DNA from: Adenophora triphylla var. japonica
Lineage: Eukaryota > Streptophyta > Magnoliopsida > Asterales > Campanulaceae
Assembly (NCBI GenBank): GCA_022495995.1
Contig: JAFEMH010007473.1
Location: 18,501-82,500, forward strand
Length of the DNA stretch: 64,000 bases
Reading direction: 5' to 3'
Below the pieces are notes generated by a model. That model searched no databases. It was not told the origin of the DNA and was given only the letters and a program-made list of their open reading frames with translations. Of this stretch, positions 1-10,737 are shown in pieces (within the stretch, counting starts at the first letter, position 1; every line of letters begins with the position of its first letter). The translations under genes were made by a program, and so were the position numbers.

Positions 1-360
1 ATCAAAAAAAACATCACATTTCATATTTTACTTTGGGGTCCATAAGTTGAAACCCATTTTACCAATAAACCCCTGTCTCTTTTTAAAATATTTCATATCA
101 ATTTAAATGGCGTAACTGCCCTTCATTCTCTTCTCTCCTTTCTCTCTCTAATCGCAATTCGCGGGCTCATTCTCTCTCTCTCTAATCGCAATTCGCGTTC
201 ATCTCCTGATCCGGTCAATCCTTAACCCCCCCACGGCGGATTTGGTCGTGCCGGCCAAACAGTGTTGGTTGGTGGCTGGGTGAAGAAGACGAGCTCCACG
301 ACAAATCATCTCGCCGTCGCCATCGTTGGCGGCTTGGATTTTGCAGTAATCCACGCAATT

Positions 361-420
361 ACGTTTGCGATTTAGAGCTGAGCTTTGATTAAATTTGCGA
401 TTTAGAGCTGAGCTTTGATT
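361..420. repeat. 30-bp direct tandem duplication
   Basis: Two adjacent 30-bp copies, 361-390 and 391-420, differ only in their second and third bases. A splice-donor-like CCAAG/GTGAGT follows at about 459, so this may be the end of a 5' non-coding exon. Confidence 0.85.
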
Positions 421-470
421 GTTCAGGAGCTTGATTTCGTTAGGGGTTTGCAGCCAAGGTGAGTTTCAAG

Positions 471-1593
471 ACAATTTTCATCTGATTTCATAATTATTTA
501 GTGTAATTATTTGTTTGATTGAGTCTTGAAGCTTGCAATTTTAAGAATACATTGTTGAATTTGGTCTAATTTTGCTAGAAAAGGCGGTCTGATAAAAAAA
601 ATTTGGAAAATATTTGCTAATTTTACTTTTGCCGGATCATACATTTCTGCTATGCTTGCCAGTTTAAAGGAAGTCCATATGTTTTCTCCTTTATTGTATA
701 AGCTACTGTTAATCATTTTTCTTCTGGATGAGATGTTGAAGTTTGGTAATAATGATTATTGGACCTGCATTCGCTTTGTATTTTAACATTTTTACTGTAT
801 TTTCGTGCATTCGAGCTAGAAATGAATCCTTACAATTAACCAAAGATGATCCTGTAGAACTTTCTAGTTGCAATTATGTTGATGATGAAAACCTGTGGTT
901 TTTACCTTTTGTTTATGTGATTCTCTATTTTTTTAGGCCATCTTTACAAAAATAAATCTTTCTCGAGAAATCGTGTTGTTGCCCTATTGATAGATTTGAG
1001 TATGAAATATAAAATCAAAACATGCCCAATTAATTGTACTATGTGCAATGAATCCATAGAGCTTCCATACAACAATTTTAAAATGAACATATTTTTTTCT
1101 CTATATGCTTTACAGAATTTTACATAAAACCAGTGACATCGAATAAAAATAGGGTATCGAGTAGTAGGTATTACCTTGTAGATAGAGTTTAAACTGGACA
1201 GGTAACATCACACGGTCTTCATAAGATAACAAGGAACTATTCTGTTAAAACTACTTAAATTGATTAGTGGTAAAACTGAAGTTCCAGGCATCTGAAGTGG
1301 AAAGCAGTTGTTGCAGGGGTGAAGCAGATCAGTTTAGGTTTGATCAACATAAAGCCCAAGCTCTATTACATCTTTGTGAAACTCTATTTTGATGCGTGTG
1401 CTACACTAATAAATGTTCACTGCTAATGGGCCGCAATTTCTTCATTGCACTTCCTAGTATTAGCAGTTTAATTTCTGTTTAGTGGATGTCTTAATTCTTC
1501 AGTACTTTTTATATTATGAATATCCTACGGATATATCCTTAATATCACTGACACTTTGTATTGTGGTACTTACTGCTATTTGTTTTTTTATAG
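471..1593. other. No coding feature recognised; intron-like
   Basis: AT-rich sequence between a donor-like site near 459 and the acceptor at 1592-1593. I looked for the exon that should precede helicase motif VI (encoding a QAI-type end) and did not find it. Confidence 0.5.
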
Positions 1594-2687
1594 GACGTTG
1601 TATACGACACAGATATGACTATGGAGCAATAATCTTTTTAGGTAACTCTTTCTTTTCTCTTGATTTTCTTCACACTCATTTCTTCTTTTAGATATTTTCT
1701 TAACTTTCACAAATTTTGCTTTTTATATTTTTTTGTTTTACCATCTCTCCACTTATTCATTGTTTTTTCACCTCTTCATTGGCGATATGATCAGTTGCTC
1801 ATTATCTTTGCATTCCACCTCCCCCACACACACACAAAACCATACATCCACCAAGAAAGAAAGCGTATCAGTGTCTCACTCTTGTGTTTATAAGAGCATG
1901 TGTTTTTTTGTGGCCGCGTTAAGCTTAAAATCATAAGAGTTTGCTTGATTCAAAACTTCACTAAGGTTGGTGAGAGCATCATTGTTCTTCCTCAAGTTCA
2001 CATAATCTCTTAATTATGCGAATTTATCAGTTAAAAATCCTTTGGTTTGTGTTAGCATTTACTCTTCTTTTGTACTGCATTTCTCAACTCTCCCCTCTTT
2101 AATGTAATGTCAATGACACTTTGATGATTATACATTTGCAATCAGATGAGCGTTTCAGTGAAGAAAGAAACAGAAGATATATTTCAAAGTGGTTGAAGAA
2201 ATCAATTAGACAGTATGACAACTTTGACCTGTCATTAGAAGGATTAAAGACCTTCTTCACAAATTTCATTGTTACAGTTGCTGGATTTGTTTCGTAAACA
2301 GATTATTTACATTCAGCTTGTTTATCATATAGAAAACTAGTGTAACTCTCAAAATGGTCTGTGGCATAATTTTGCAGGTGCTCTTCGCCTCAAACAACAG
2401 AAATGTCCCCTGACAGACTTGATTTAACCACTGTCAAGGAAACCCCTATGGATTGCACAATTCAATCCGTCACCATGGATGAGTTTTCTTGTTCAATAAT
2501 CATTCAGACTACTACAGAGTTTCACGACCAGCAACTATCACATTCACCATCTGCCCCAACTCCTAGACACACTCCTAAATGCATTAGCTCATTAGTGATC
2601 CCTACGAAGGAAGTTACAGCAAACCCAAACAACCAAATACTGGAAATGGAATCATCTCTAAATCTGAGTGTAAATTCACACTTCTAA
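1594..2687 (+). pseudogene. FANCJ/BRIP1-like DNA helicase, C-terminal exons only
   Basis: Three exons join in phase: 1594-1641, 2146-2293 and 2378-2687 (stop at 2685-2687), with GT-AG introns of 504 and 84 bp. The first encodes GRCIRHRYDYGAIIFL when its phase is completed by a G from a missing exon. This is helicase motif VI of the XPD/Rad3 iron-sulphur superfamily. The second continues DERFSEERNRRYISKWLKK, and YDNFDLSLEGLKTFF follows. The GRCIRHR and SKWLKKSI spellings fit FANCJ/BRIP1 better than RTEL1 (GRVIRH). FANCJ unwinds G-quadruplexes and acts in crosslink repair. Everything before motif VI (Walker A, DEAH box, Fe-S cluster) is absent from the window. The tail after exon 2 is unrecognised and ends early. 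It is either a captured fragment or the last exons of a gene lying left of the window. Confidence 0.65.
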
Positions 2688-2695
2688 AACTGAGA

Positions 2696-3660
2696 GTTCT
2701 GTTTTATAGTTATTTATGAATGTGAAATGGTTTGGTTTTTGACCTTTCTAAACAACTGTTAGGTCAATTTCTCAGTTATAGTTATGAGTGTTTTTTTTGT
2801 CATTCCTTTAGGACAACTGTAGAACAAGTTTCACGGTTGTTGGGTTTTATGTAAATAACTGTGTAATGATTTTCACAGTTATTGTGCATAACTGTGAATT
2901 CCATTTCACATTTATTTTTATGTCATTCCTTTAGGACAACTGTAGAACAAGTTTCACGGTTGTTGGGTTTGATATAAGTAATTGTGTAATGATTTTCACA
3001 GTTATTGTGCATAACTGTGAATTCCATTTCACAGTTATTTCTATGTCATTCCTTTAGGACAACTGTAGAACAAGTTTCACGGTTATTGTGTACAACTGTG
3101 AGGTCAATTTCTCAGTTATAGTTATTTATCTGTTATTCATGATTGTTTGTGCACAACTGTGAGGTCAATTTCTCAGTTATTGTGCATAATTGTGTGATAG
3201 ATTTCATTATTTTTATGTCATTCTTTTATAAAACAACAACGAGGTCTATTTCACAGTTGTTGGTTGTGATGTGAATAACTGTGAAATATTTTTCACACTT
3301 CTAAAACTGTGAGGTCAGTTTCACAGTTATTTATGAATGTGAAATTGTTTGGTTTTTGACCTTTCTAAACTTAGAACTGTGAGGTCAATTTCACAGTTAA
3401 TTTGGTACTTCACTTTCTCAGTTATTGTGCATAACTGTGTGATAGATTTCACTGTTTTTATGTCATTCTTTTATAGAACAACAATGAGGTCTATTTCACA
3501 GTTGTTGGTTGTGATGTGAATAACTGTGAGGTCAATTTTTCAGTTATGATTGTGAGGTCACTTTCTCAGTTATTGTGCATAATTGTGTGATAGATTTCAC
3601 TGTTTTATGTCATTCTTTTATAGAATAACTGTGAAATCTATTTCACATTTGTTGAAAAAT
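2696..3660. repeat. 123-bp tandem array rich in AACTGTGA/TCACAGTT inverted motifs
   Basis: The landmark GTCATTCCTTTAGGAC occurs at 2799, 2922 and 3045, exactly 123 bp apart. Degenerate, rearranged units continue at about 3217, 3462 and 3608. Each unit holds several AACTGTGA or TCACAGTT motifs in both directions, so single strands can fold repeatedly. Such inverted motif arrays resemble subterminal repeats of CACTA elements, but no CACTA end is visible here. The array starts within 10 bp of the helicase stop codon. Confidence 0.85.
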
Positions 3661-4044
3661 AATTTTATTTTATTTATAAAATTTAAAATATATGATGAGT
3701 AAACTTGTTTGATTCGTCGTGGCGATGCGATTAAAACAGTGGTTTCGGATAATTTTTTTGACTTTTAGATTTTGAGATATTGCATTTTAAAAATTTAAGA
3801 AAAAAAAGGAAGAGAGAGAAAAGGAGAGAGAAAGAAACAGGCAAGGCGCTGGACTTAAACTTAGCGTCCGTCACGCGTCAAGAGAAAGAGAGAGAGAGAG
3901 GTATGAGGGGCAATTTGGGCAAGAAAAAATTGGAGGACTTTTTGGCTGTTTTGAAAATGTTAGTCCTTAAAGGTAGTTTTTATTTGGATGAGGGACTAAT
4001 TGGTCAAAGCCTCTTTATCATATAAATATTCTGTTTACACGATA

Positions 4045-4296
4045 CTCCCTCCGTTTCGGCCGACTTAGTACTTTTTGCCATTTTGGGCGTCCCACTCGAC
4101 TTAGGACGATCCAAAATGAAAACCTTAAATCACTATTCTCTCCACTCATTCTCTCTCCTACATTATTTTAATACTCAAATTTACTATTCCCTCCACTCAT
4201 TCTCTCTCCTATTTTTAAATTACACTCACAACATTTACTTTTTTCTTAATCCCCGTGTCATTTCAAAAAATCCTAAATCGGCCGGGACGGAGGGAG
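4045..4296. mobile_element. Stowaway-type MITE
   Basis: Terminal CTCCCTCCG and CGGAGGGAG inverted repeats are flanked by TA at 4043-4044 and 4297-4298, the Tc1/Mariner Stowaway signature. The interior has the family motif (CTCATTCTCTCTCC) twice. Non-coding. Confidence 0.85.
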
Positions 4297-4305
4297 TATA
4301 ATATA

Positions 4306-4537
4306 TTCCATCCTTTTTAAAATATTTGTCCCATTTGATTTTTTGTTGAAATTTGATCACAAATTTATGAGAAATTAATCATGTCCATGAAATTCTAAAA
4401 GTTGTTGTTGATAATATTATTAATGGTGAATCAATAGGAATTTTTAGAATTTCATGAACATAATTAAATTGTCATATATTTGTGGTCAAAATTCAACAAA
4501 AAAATTAAATGGGACAAACATTTTGGGACGGATGGAG
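4306..4537. mobile_element. Degenerate MITE, second Stowaway-like family
   Basis: Ends are ATTCCATCC and GGATGGAG. The interior (TTGTCCCATTT, then a TTTCATGAAC-type inverted pair) matches, in inverse orientation, the copy at 4962-5194. The two copies lie about 420 bp apart. Confidence 0.6.
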
Positions 4538-4643
4538 TATTTTGAAAGAATATAAAAACATAATTTTTACTAAAATGTGATGTAAAAACAAAACGAAGTA
4601 GTATAAAAACTCCACTAAAAATATAAAAAATCCTTTTTATTTA

Positions 4644-4932
4644 CTCCCTCCGTCCCGGTAGAAGCGTCGCCATTTTAGGGGTGGCACGCAAATTAAGGAA
4701 AAGTGTGGGAAGAAAAAATGTTGTGAGTGTAATTTGAAAATAGGAGAGAGAATTAGTGGAGGAAATAATGAATTTAAAAAGTGTTGTGAGTGTAGAGGAG
4801 AGAGAATTAGTGGAGGGAATAGTGGATGGGTAATCGAATATTAATAAAATATTTCCTTTTTAGGAAAGGGTGACGCTTTAAACGGGACTCCCTTTTGGGT
4901 AAAAAGTGACGCTTCGGGTGAGACGGAGGGAG
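4644..4932. mobile_element. Stowaway-type MITE
   Basis: CTCCCTCCGTCCC / GACGGAGGGAG ends with flanking TA at 4642-4643 and 4933-4934. Two internal AGGAGAGAGAATTAGTGG motifs. Confidence 0.85.
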
Positions 4933-4961
4933 TATATTTGTAATACACATTTTACATTACA

Positions 4962-5194
4962 CTCCCTCCGTCTCTAAAAGTTTGTCCCATTTGACTTTTT
5001 AATTGAACTTTGATCACAAATATATGACAATTTAATTATGTTCATGAAATTCTAAAAATTCCTATTAATTCACCATTAATAATATTATCAACAACAACTT
5101 TTAGAATTTCATGAACATGATTAATCTCTCATAAATTTGTGATTAAAATTTAACAAAAAAGTAAAATAAAATAAAATTTTAGAAACGAAGGGAG
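4962..5194. mobile_element. Stowaway-like MITE, second family
   Basis: CTCCCTCCGTCTC start and CGAAGGGAG end, TA at the right side. The interior is the inverse of 4306-4537 (TTGTCCCATTTG and TTTCATGAACATGATTAA). A truncated relative lies near 12810-12942. Confidence 0.7.
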
Positions 5195-5664
5195 TATAAA
5201 ATAATTTTTATATACCGTCGTTATCTGAATTTCATTTGTTATGGCGTCACAGTAGTCAAGTATGATCATAATGGCTGGAAATCCCCTTTACCTTATCATC
5301 AAAGCAACAAGAACAGCTCATTGCCGGCTTAACACGCTTCACTCCATTTTATTCAATTTAAATAATCAACTCGTGTCAAGGTTTGTTATCAATTGAACCG
5401 GAAAAAAGTCGTGTTAACCGGTCCCACACCACCTCGTCTGCTTGCCTGGCATTGGCCTTCCACAGTGCGTGACGCCACGTTTCTTGAACAGGAAAAAGGA
5501 GAAAAAGTCGCGGGAAGAAATGTAAAAATGAACTATTAGAAAAGGGCGGCGCAATCAACGCGGCTTTTTTTAGAGGAAAAGGGTCAAATAAAAATTGCAA
5601 ATTTAGGCGAAATATCGCAATTAACTATTAAATAATTTTAAAAATCATAATTTATTAATTTATA
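5195..5664. other. No gene recognised
   Basis: Unique-looking sequence between two MITEs. The 74-codon minus-strand ORF here has no recognisable domain and is likely chance. Confidence 0.6.
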
Positions 5665-6108
5665 CTCCCTTCGTCCCGTCCGACTTAGAACGTTTTGTTA
5701 TTTTAGGCGTCCCACCCGACTTAGGACGGCCAAAAATGAAAAGTTTATATTACTTTTATATTAAATGGGACTCACTTGTCATACTCACAACAATAATCCC
5801 ATCACTATTTATCCCACTCATTCTCTCTCCTATTTAATTTTTCACACTCACAACACATCCTCCACTCATTCTCTCTCCTAATATTATAAGAGTAAGTTTT
5901 GGGAGAAACCAGTTTCTCCATAAATTATAAAAAGTCCAATTTTTTTCAACTTGTAAATATTTGACGAATATAAGACCAGTTTAAAAAAACAGGACTTTTT
6001 ATAACTTAGGGAGAAACTAGTTTCCCCCAAAATATTGTGATATTATAATAGTATTCCTTAATCTCCGTGTCGGGAGTGAATATCCTAAGTCGGACGGGAC
6101 GGAGGGAG
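5665..6108. mobile_element. Stowaway-type MITE interrupted by another MITE
   Basis: CTCCCTTCGTCCCGTCCG and CGGACGGGACGGAGGGAG ends, TA on both sides. It is the reverse-complement relative of 25770-26054. That copy is uninterrupted at the corresponding point, so it shows the empty site for the insertion at 5889-6039. Confidence 0.9.
5889..6039. mobile_element. 151-bp hAT-like MITE inserted in a Stowaway MITE
   Basis: An 8-bp target duplication ATATTATA flanks it (5881-5888 and 6040-6047). The homologous copy at 25770-26054 has the site only once. The ends form an imperfect inverted repeat containing TTTTGGGAGAAACC and its partner GAAACTAGTTTCCCCCAAAA. An 8-bp duplication suggests hAT mobilisation. 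Confidence 0.8.
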
Positions 6109-6983
6109 TACGTGAGTAACTCTTGTGAAAAACTAATTTTTTTAAAAATGTTATAAAAAATTAATTTTCAGAAATGTTCATCACTCTTATTAGTTAGACT
6201 TAGTGCTTTAAAACTAATTTTTTTTCTTATGTTACGAAAAAACTAGTTTTTTGCAAGATTTTGACTATATACTCACCAATTCAAAATAAATGTCTTGAAC
6301 AAAATATTTGATCTAAAATAATTATCATTTTCGGGATTAAAAGCAATTAAATTCTTGCATCTATTGGATTGTTGTGTGAAGTAATGTAAAATAAGGAATA
6401 TTAATAAGGGACAATCTTGATACTTTTATCATTAAATTGAGATAATATTTTTATTTTAAATCTATGAAAAATACAAAAATGACAATTATTCTAAAATGGA
6501 AAGAGTATACAATAATAAATACTGCTAATATGTCACCTTTACACAAATTCTTAGACTGCAATCTAGAATTTTGAAATTTAATATAATCGAGTCAAAAATA
6601 ACGCATGGTACTTTTTTTTCTTTCTTAAATTAAGGGGTAAATATATTTAGTGATAAAAAAGTAATACTATTTCATTTTATTATCTTTCTCAAAAAAACTG
6701 TTAAAATGAAATACCCCATAATAGGTATATGTGGCTGGTATGGGCCATGGGGTCAACAATTATTGGCTCTCTTAAAATATCTGAAACGATGAGTGTTTTT
6801 TAATTCTATAAAAGTTTTTTTTTTTCAAGTGATATTTCAAAATTTTAAGCCTCATTAAAATACTCTATCTTTGTTTGTTTCATAATGATAATTTCATTTT
6901 TAAGTAGTTAATTGATTAAAATTTGACAAAAAAATTACAAAATAAAAAATAAAAATTTTCATAATTATATTTTTGAGCAAATA
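6109..6983. other. No gene recognised; AT-rich
   Basis: AT-rich DNA with short inverted motifs (for example AAACTAATTTTTT and AAAAAACTAGTTTTTT near 6130-6260) that may be a decayed MITE. Confidence 0.6.
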
Positions 6984-7259
6984 CTCCCTCCGTCCCATCC
7001 CATGTGATTACAAACCATTTTTCCGGGCACATTAATTAAGAAATATTATTAAGATAATGAAAATGTGTGGTAGGAAATGAAGAGAGAGAATGAGTGGAGT
7101 TGGTTGAATAAATTGTGTGGTAGGAAATGAAGAGAGAGAATGAGTGGGTGGGGTAGGGTGAATATAAAATAATAAATTTATTTCCATTTTGGACAGTTTG
7201 TATTCACGTGGGACGGATCAAAAAGGAAATAAGTTTGTATTCACGTGGGACGGAGGGAG
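6984..7259. mobile_element. Stowaway-type MITE
   Basis: CTCCCTCCGTCCC / GGGACGGAGGGAG ends, TA on both sides. Nearly the same sequence recurs at 17042-17312, down to the repeated GTGTGGTAGGAAATGAAGAG blocks, suggesting fairly recent activity. Confidence 0.9.
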
Positions 7260-7288
7260 TATATAATATTCTAAAACTTTTTACTATA

Positions 7289-7573
7289 CTCCCTCCGTCC
7301 CGCTACAAACCGCATACTTTCCTTTTTGGGCGTCCCATTACAAACCGCACACTCCCAAAAAGGAAACTTTATATTAATAAAATATTCACCCTACTCCACT
7401 CATTCTCTCTCCTACATTATTTTTAATACTCACAACACCATTATAATTTACTATTCCCTCCACTCATTCTCTCTCCTATTTTACTTTTACACTCACAACA
7501 TTTTATTAAAATATCATATTCCTTAATTCCCGCACAAACAATGTTAGTGCGGATATTAGCGGGACGGAGGGAG
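7289..7573. mobile_element. Stowaway-type MITE
   Basis: CTCCCTCCGTCCCGC / GCGGGACGGAGGGAG ends with TA at 7287-7288 and 7574-7575, only 30 bp after the previous element. Confidence 0.9.
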
Positions 7574-7856
7574 TACATCATAAAATATTATCATAAAAAA
7601 TTTAGTATTGTAATTTTAAAAAATATTTTATCTAAACCAATCAAATAACTATTAGAAAATTGAGCTATTATTTCGGGAGGAGTGAAAAACACTATCCAAA
7701 CAAAAAAAAAAAACTTTTTTCATCCCATATGAGTGTGTACTTATTTCCTTTTTCGTCAATCGTGAGTGTATATTTTTCATAATTGTTAAAGTTTTTATTA
7801 TTTTATATTCAATGAGACGCACATGTGTTACTTACAACAAAAATCAACTTACTATT

Positions 7857-8032
7857 TTCTTCGTCCCTGAAAGATTGTCCCATTTGCCATTTTGACTTGT
7901 TTCAAAAAGTATGTCCCATTTCTAAACTTAGGCATGAATGTTAGTGCAAATCTACTAAGGTACAAGAAGATGAAGCTCTTCCTTAATAATTGCAAAATGT
8001 ATTACAGGATAATTTTTTAGGAACGGAGGGAG
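7857..8032. mobile_element. Degenerate Stowaway-like MITE
   Basis: Starts TTCTTCGTCCC and ends GAACGGAGGGAG followed by TA. The left end has decayed. Confidence 0.5.
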
Positions 8033-8162
8033 TATTTATTTTACTAATTATCATTTCTATTTTATTTTTTATACTTATAATAACTATTCCACACTTTGTA
8101 CTTATTTTTTATTTAATTTTTCCTAATTATTGTGTCCAAAATTTTTGCATATATTCGTATAC

Positions 8163-8441
8163 TTCTCGTCCCCGCCCACTTAGGAAATTTTGAAATGACA
8201 TGGGAATTAAGAAATATTATTATAGTATTAGGAGAGAGAATGAGTGGAAAAAGTGTTGTGAGTGTGAAAAATTAAATAGGAGAAAGAATGAGTGGAGGGA
8301 ATAGTAATTATAATGGTGTTGTGAGTATTAAAATAATGTAGGAGAGAGAATAGTGATTTAAGATTTCCATTTTGGAAATTTTTAAGTGAAGTGAGACGCT
8401 CAAAATGGAAAGTTTTCTTAAGTGAGATGGGGCGGATGGAG
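8163..8441. mobile_element. Degenerate Stowaway-type MITE
   Basis: Weak ends (TTCTCGTCCCCGCCC and GGGGCGGATGGAG) around a well conserved interior with AGGAGAGAGAATGAGTGG. A minus-strand ORF across it is a by-product of the repeat. Confidence 0.65.
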
Positions 8442-8866
8442 TATGTGACAGAGGAAGGAAGAGGAAGTATATCCAAAGACATGATTGATTTTCATTTAAC
8501 TTGTCTAATGAACAACAAAAACTTGGATTTTACAAAATCTTGATTTTGGAAATCTTGGTCCGGATAGTTATTGTCCGAATCCAAACAGTCCAAAGTACTT
8601 ATTAACCGGTTTATTTTATTTTATTTAATTATCAAAAAGCTTAGTACGGTCCATCCAATTCAAAAACCAAAGGCGGCCGAATTTCCAATTTTATCATTCA
8701 AATCAAACCGTTAAACGACACTCACATTATTCCTTTGAGATGCCGCCTCTTGTTTTAGGAATTTGTTGATTTTTCCAATATCTAACGCAGAGGGTTCTAT
8801 CAATAAAATTTGGAAACTATGAGGGGTTTTCTTATAATATCACTAAATTATTACTACTAGAATAAG

Positions 8867-9102
8867 CCCGTGTCCGAGGATACATTTTTTTTTTTTTTTT
8901 TAATTGCCCCCGTGTTCGAGGACACGTTTTTTTTTTTTTTTAATTAAATTTTTTTTTTTAAGGGCAAAATTTAATTAAATTTTTTTTTTTAAAGACAAAA
9001 TAAAAAATGGACAAAATAGTAAGGACAAAATAAGAATTTTGAATCATAAAACTAATCATTCAACTGTTCATTCATTCATGCTCTTCCCTCATTTATACTA
9101 GA
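8867..9102 (-). mobile_element. Very short non-autonomous Helitron
   Basis: Read on the minus strand it starts TCTAGTATAAATGAGGG (5' TC at 9102) after a host A, and ends in CTAG (8870-8867) before a host T, the Helitron pattern of insertion between A and T. A GTATCC/GGACAC hairpin lies about 12 bases before the 3' end; a second, similar hairpin follows inside near 8908-8927. At 236 bp it has no coding capacity. Confidence 0.6.
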
Positions 9103-9286
9103 TTGTTTTTTTCAAAACCATTGCCTGACTAAGTCAATCTATTCTTGATTGTGGAATTTCCATCTTCCAACTAGCCACGTCCGCCTCAACCCAATGACCC
9201 AATAGTGGACCTTGAATAGTCAACTTCTTTTACCAAGCCCTAAGTTACTATCAATTACACTACACCTCACTATAAACCAACCCTAT

Positions 9287-9713
9287 TAGGAATGGCAACG
9301 GGAAAATTTGACATTTACATTTTTCAAACCCGTTTCTATTTTAAATATCTAATATTCTATCTCATCCCGTCTCGATTACGCTAAAACGTGAACTCATCCT
9401 GCTCGCTCCATTTAGTTCAAAACAACTAAAAAATACTTACTCATATAAATCTAATATTTATTTTCTTTTTTATCATAATAAAGTAGAGACTAATAATGAT
9501 TTATATACATTTAAAAAATTATATTATAAACGTAAATTGAAGTTATATATAAATATTATCATATTATTCAAGTTCGGGTTAAACGGGGAAGGATTATAGT
9601 TTATAGGAATTTCAAATCCTTCGAGTTGTGAAATCTCATCCCAAACTCTTCCCATTAGATTAGAGACGGATCTTTTCGAGTTTGGGGCGGATTATAGTAT
9701 TTTGCCATTCCTA
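9287..9713. mobile_element. hAT-type MITE
   Basis: Perfect 12-bp terminal inverted repeats, TAGGAATGGCAA and TTGCCATTCCTA. The following ACGGG resembles the common plant hAT end (TAGGGATGGCAACGGG). No clean 8-bp target duplication is seen. Confidence 0.7.
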
Positions 9714-9901
9714 CCCCTCATACATTAAACTCATTGATGTATCAATAACCATTTTTAGAATAACATGAAGATGCTTAAATTTTTCAAGTTCAACTAATTT
9801 GATGAATAACTTGATTGAATTTTAATCGAAAATTTATAAAAAAAAATTAGAATTCTAATAAATTCTAAAAATAATTATCGATTCAACATTTATAATACTA
9901 T

Positions 9902-10137
9902 TGTTGGAAATCATAAGATTAGTAAATAATAATGTAAGGGTTTACTAAAAGATTTTAAGAAAAGAAAGAAAGTTTTTCCCACATTAAAAGGAAATAGATA
10001 AAGACTTCACTTAATAAAGTGTCACATGGAACACTTTCAAATGTTTGTAAAAGGATTTGGAGGGAAATCAAACATGCTTGCACATGTGATTAATTCAAAT
10101 TTATTTTTGCTTTGGTATTATGTTAAATCATAATTAA
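9902..10137. repeat. Possible LTR remnant
   Basis: Begins TGTTGGAAATCATAAG, a Copia-LTR-like start, and continues with LTR-like AT-rich sequence to the Helitron end at 10138. No matching partner, PBS or PPT. Speculative. Confidence 0.25.
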
Positions 10138-10600
10138 CTAGTTTTACTCCCGTGCGATGCACGGATCATTACATATTACTCTAAGACAAAAATTAAAAAA
10201 AAAAAACAACAAAAAAGTGAAATAGATTTATACATTATGAAAAACTTCCTTAAACACTACTTTATTAGTAAATAGATCAGAATGACCGGGCTGATACATT
10301 ATGAAATATTTCCTTTTAAAGACTACATTGTAAATACATACATCAGATTGGCCAGGTTTGTCATCATTACAAATTAATGTTTGAAGATCATCCAATGAAC
10401 AGTAAGAGTACCAAAAGTTTTGCCAAAATTTCAGGGGTATTTTAGTCATTTCCTTCCATGGCATAATTGAAGATATGCTATGCAACTTACACGTGGCAGG
10501 TTGTGATGGGAAAAATGGCGTGTGCAATACACGTACCGACAGAGGCGCGTATATGTAGGCGGATTTCCTTGGAGTCTTTGACTTTGACAACCATCAACCT
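10138..10600 (-). mobile_element. Helitron 3' portion
   Basis: On the minus strand it ends with a CCGTGC-ATC-GCACGG hairpin (10150-10164), then GGAGTAAAA and CTAG (10141-10138) before a T. It includes the last codons of a helicase (10228-10389). The 5' end was not found; it may lie beyond, or be disrupted by, the GC-rich satellite. Confidence 0.65.
10228..10389 (-). pseudogene. Helitron helicase C-terminal remnant
   Basis: The open frame reads TLICNDDKPGQSDVCIYNVV, then a second similar block ending NKVVFKEVFHNV. The LICNDD segment matches the end of the remnant at 23401-23520, where it follows a recognisable Pif1-type helicase C-terminus (QLYCALSRV). The upstream part of the same open frame (10390-10590) shows no helicase similarity. 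Confidence 0.5.
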
Positions 10601-10737
10601 ACGACGACGTGGTCGATTATCTTGCTAACCTAAGTGGTTAACGACATCGAAACCGGCGGTTCCACCCCTTCAAATTTCCCAATCGAAACCGAACCGCTTA
10701 ATCGTCTTAATGGTTACAATTCTTACTGCCATACCGC

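Larger units (their letters stand above)
1..4030. mobile_element. Possible Pack-MULE-like element around a helicase fragment
   Basis: The left part (about 60-190) and, in reverse complement, the right part (about 3780-4000) share a similar layout: an AT-rich stretch, then a run reading roughly A-A-[CT]-T-G-CCC-[CT]-TCAT, then long CT tracts. They enclose a fragment of a host gene. This resembles a Mutator-like element that captured gene pieces. The terminal similarity is weak, the left end is cut by the window and no target duplication can be seen. The alternative is an ordinary gene 3' end with a very long intron. Confidence 0.3.

Noticed and set aside
1482..1691. 69-codon ORF read as a hydrophobic protein
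   Set aside because: Only 1594-1641 is conserved exon; the rest is intron read through.
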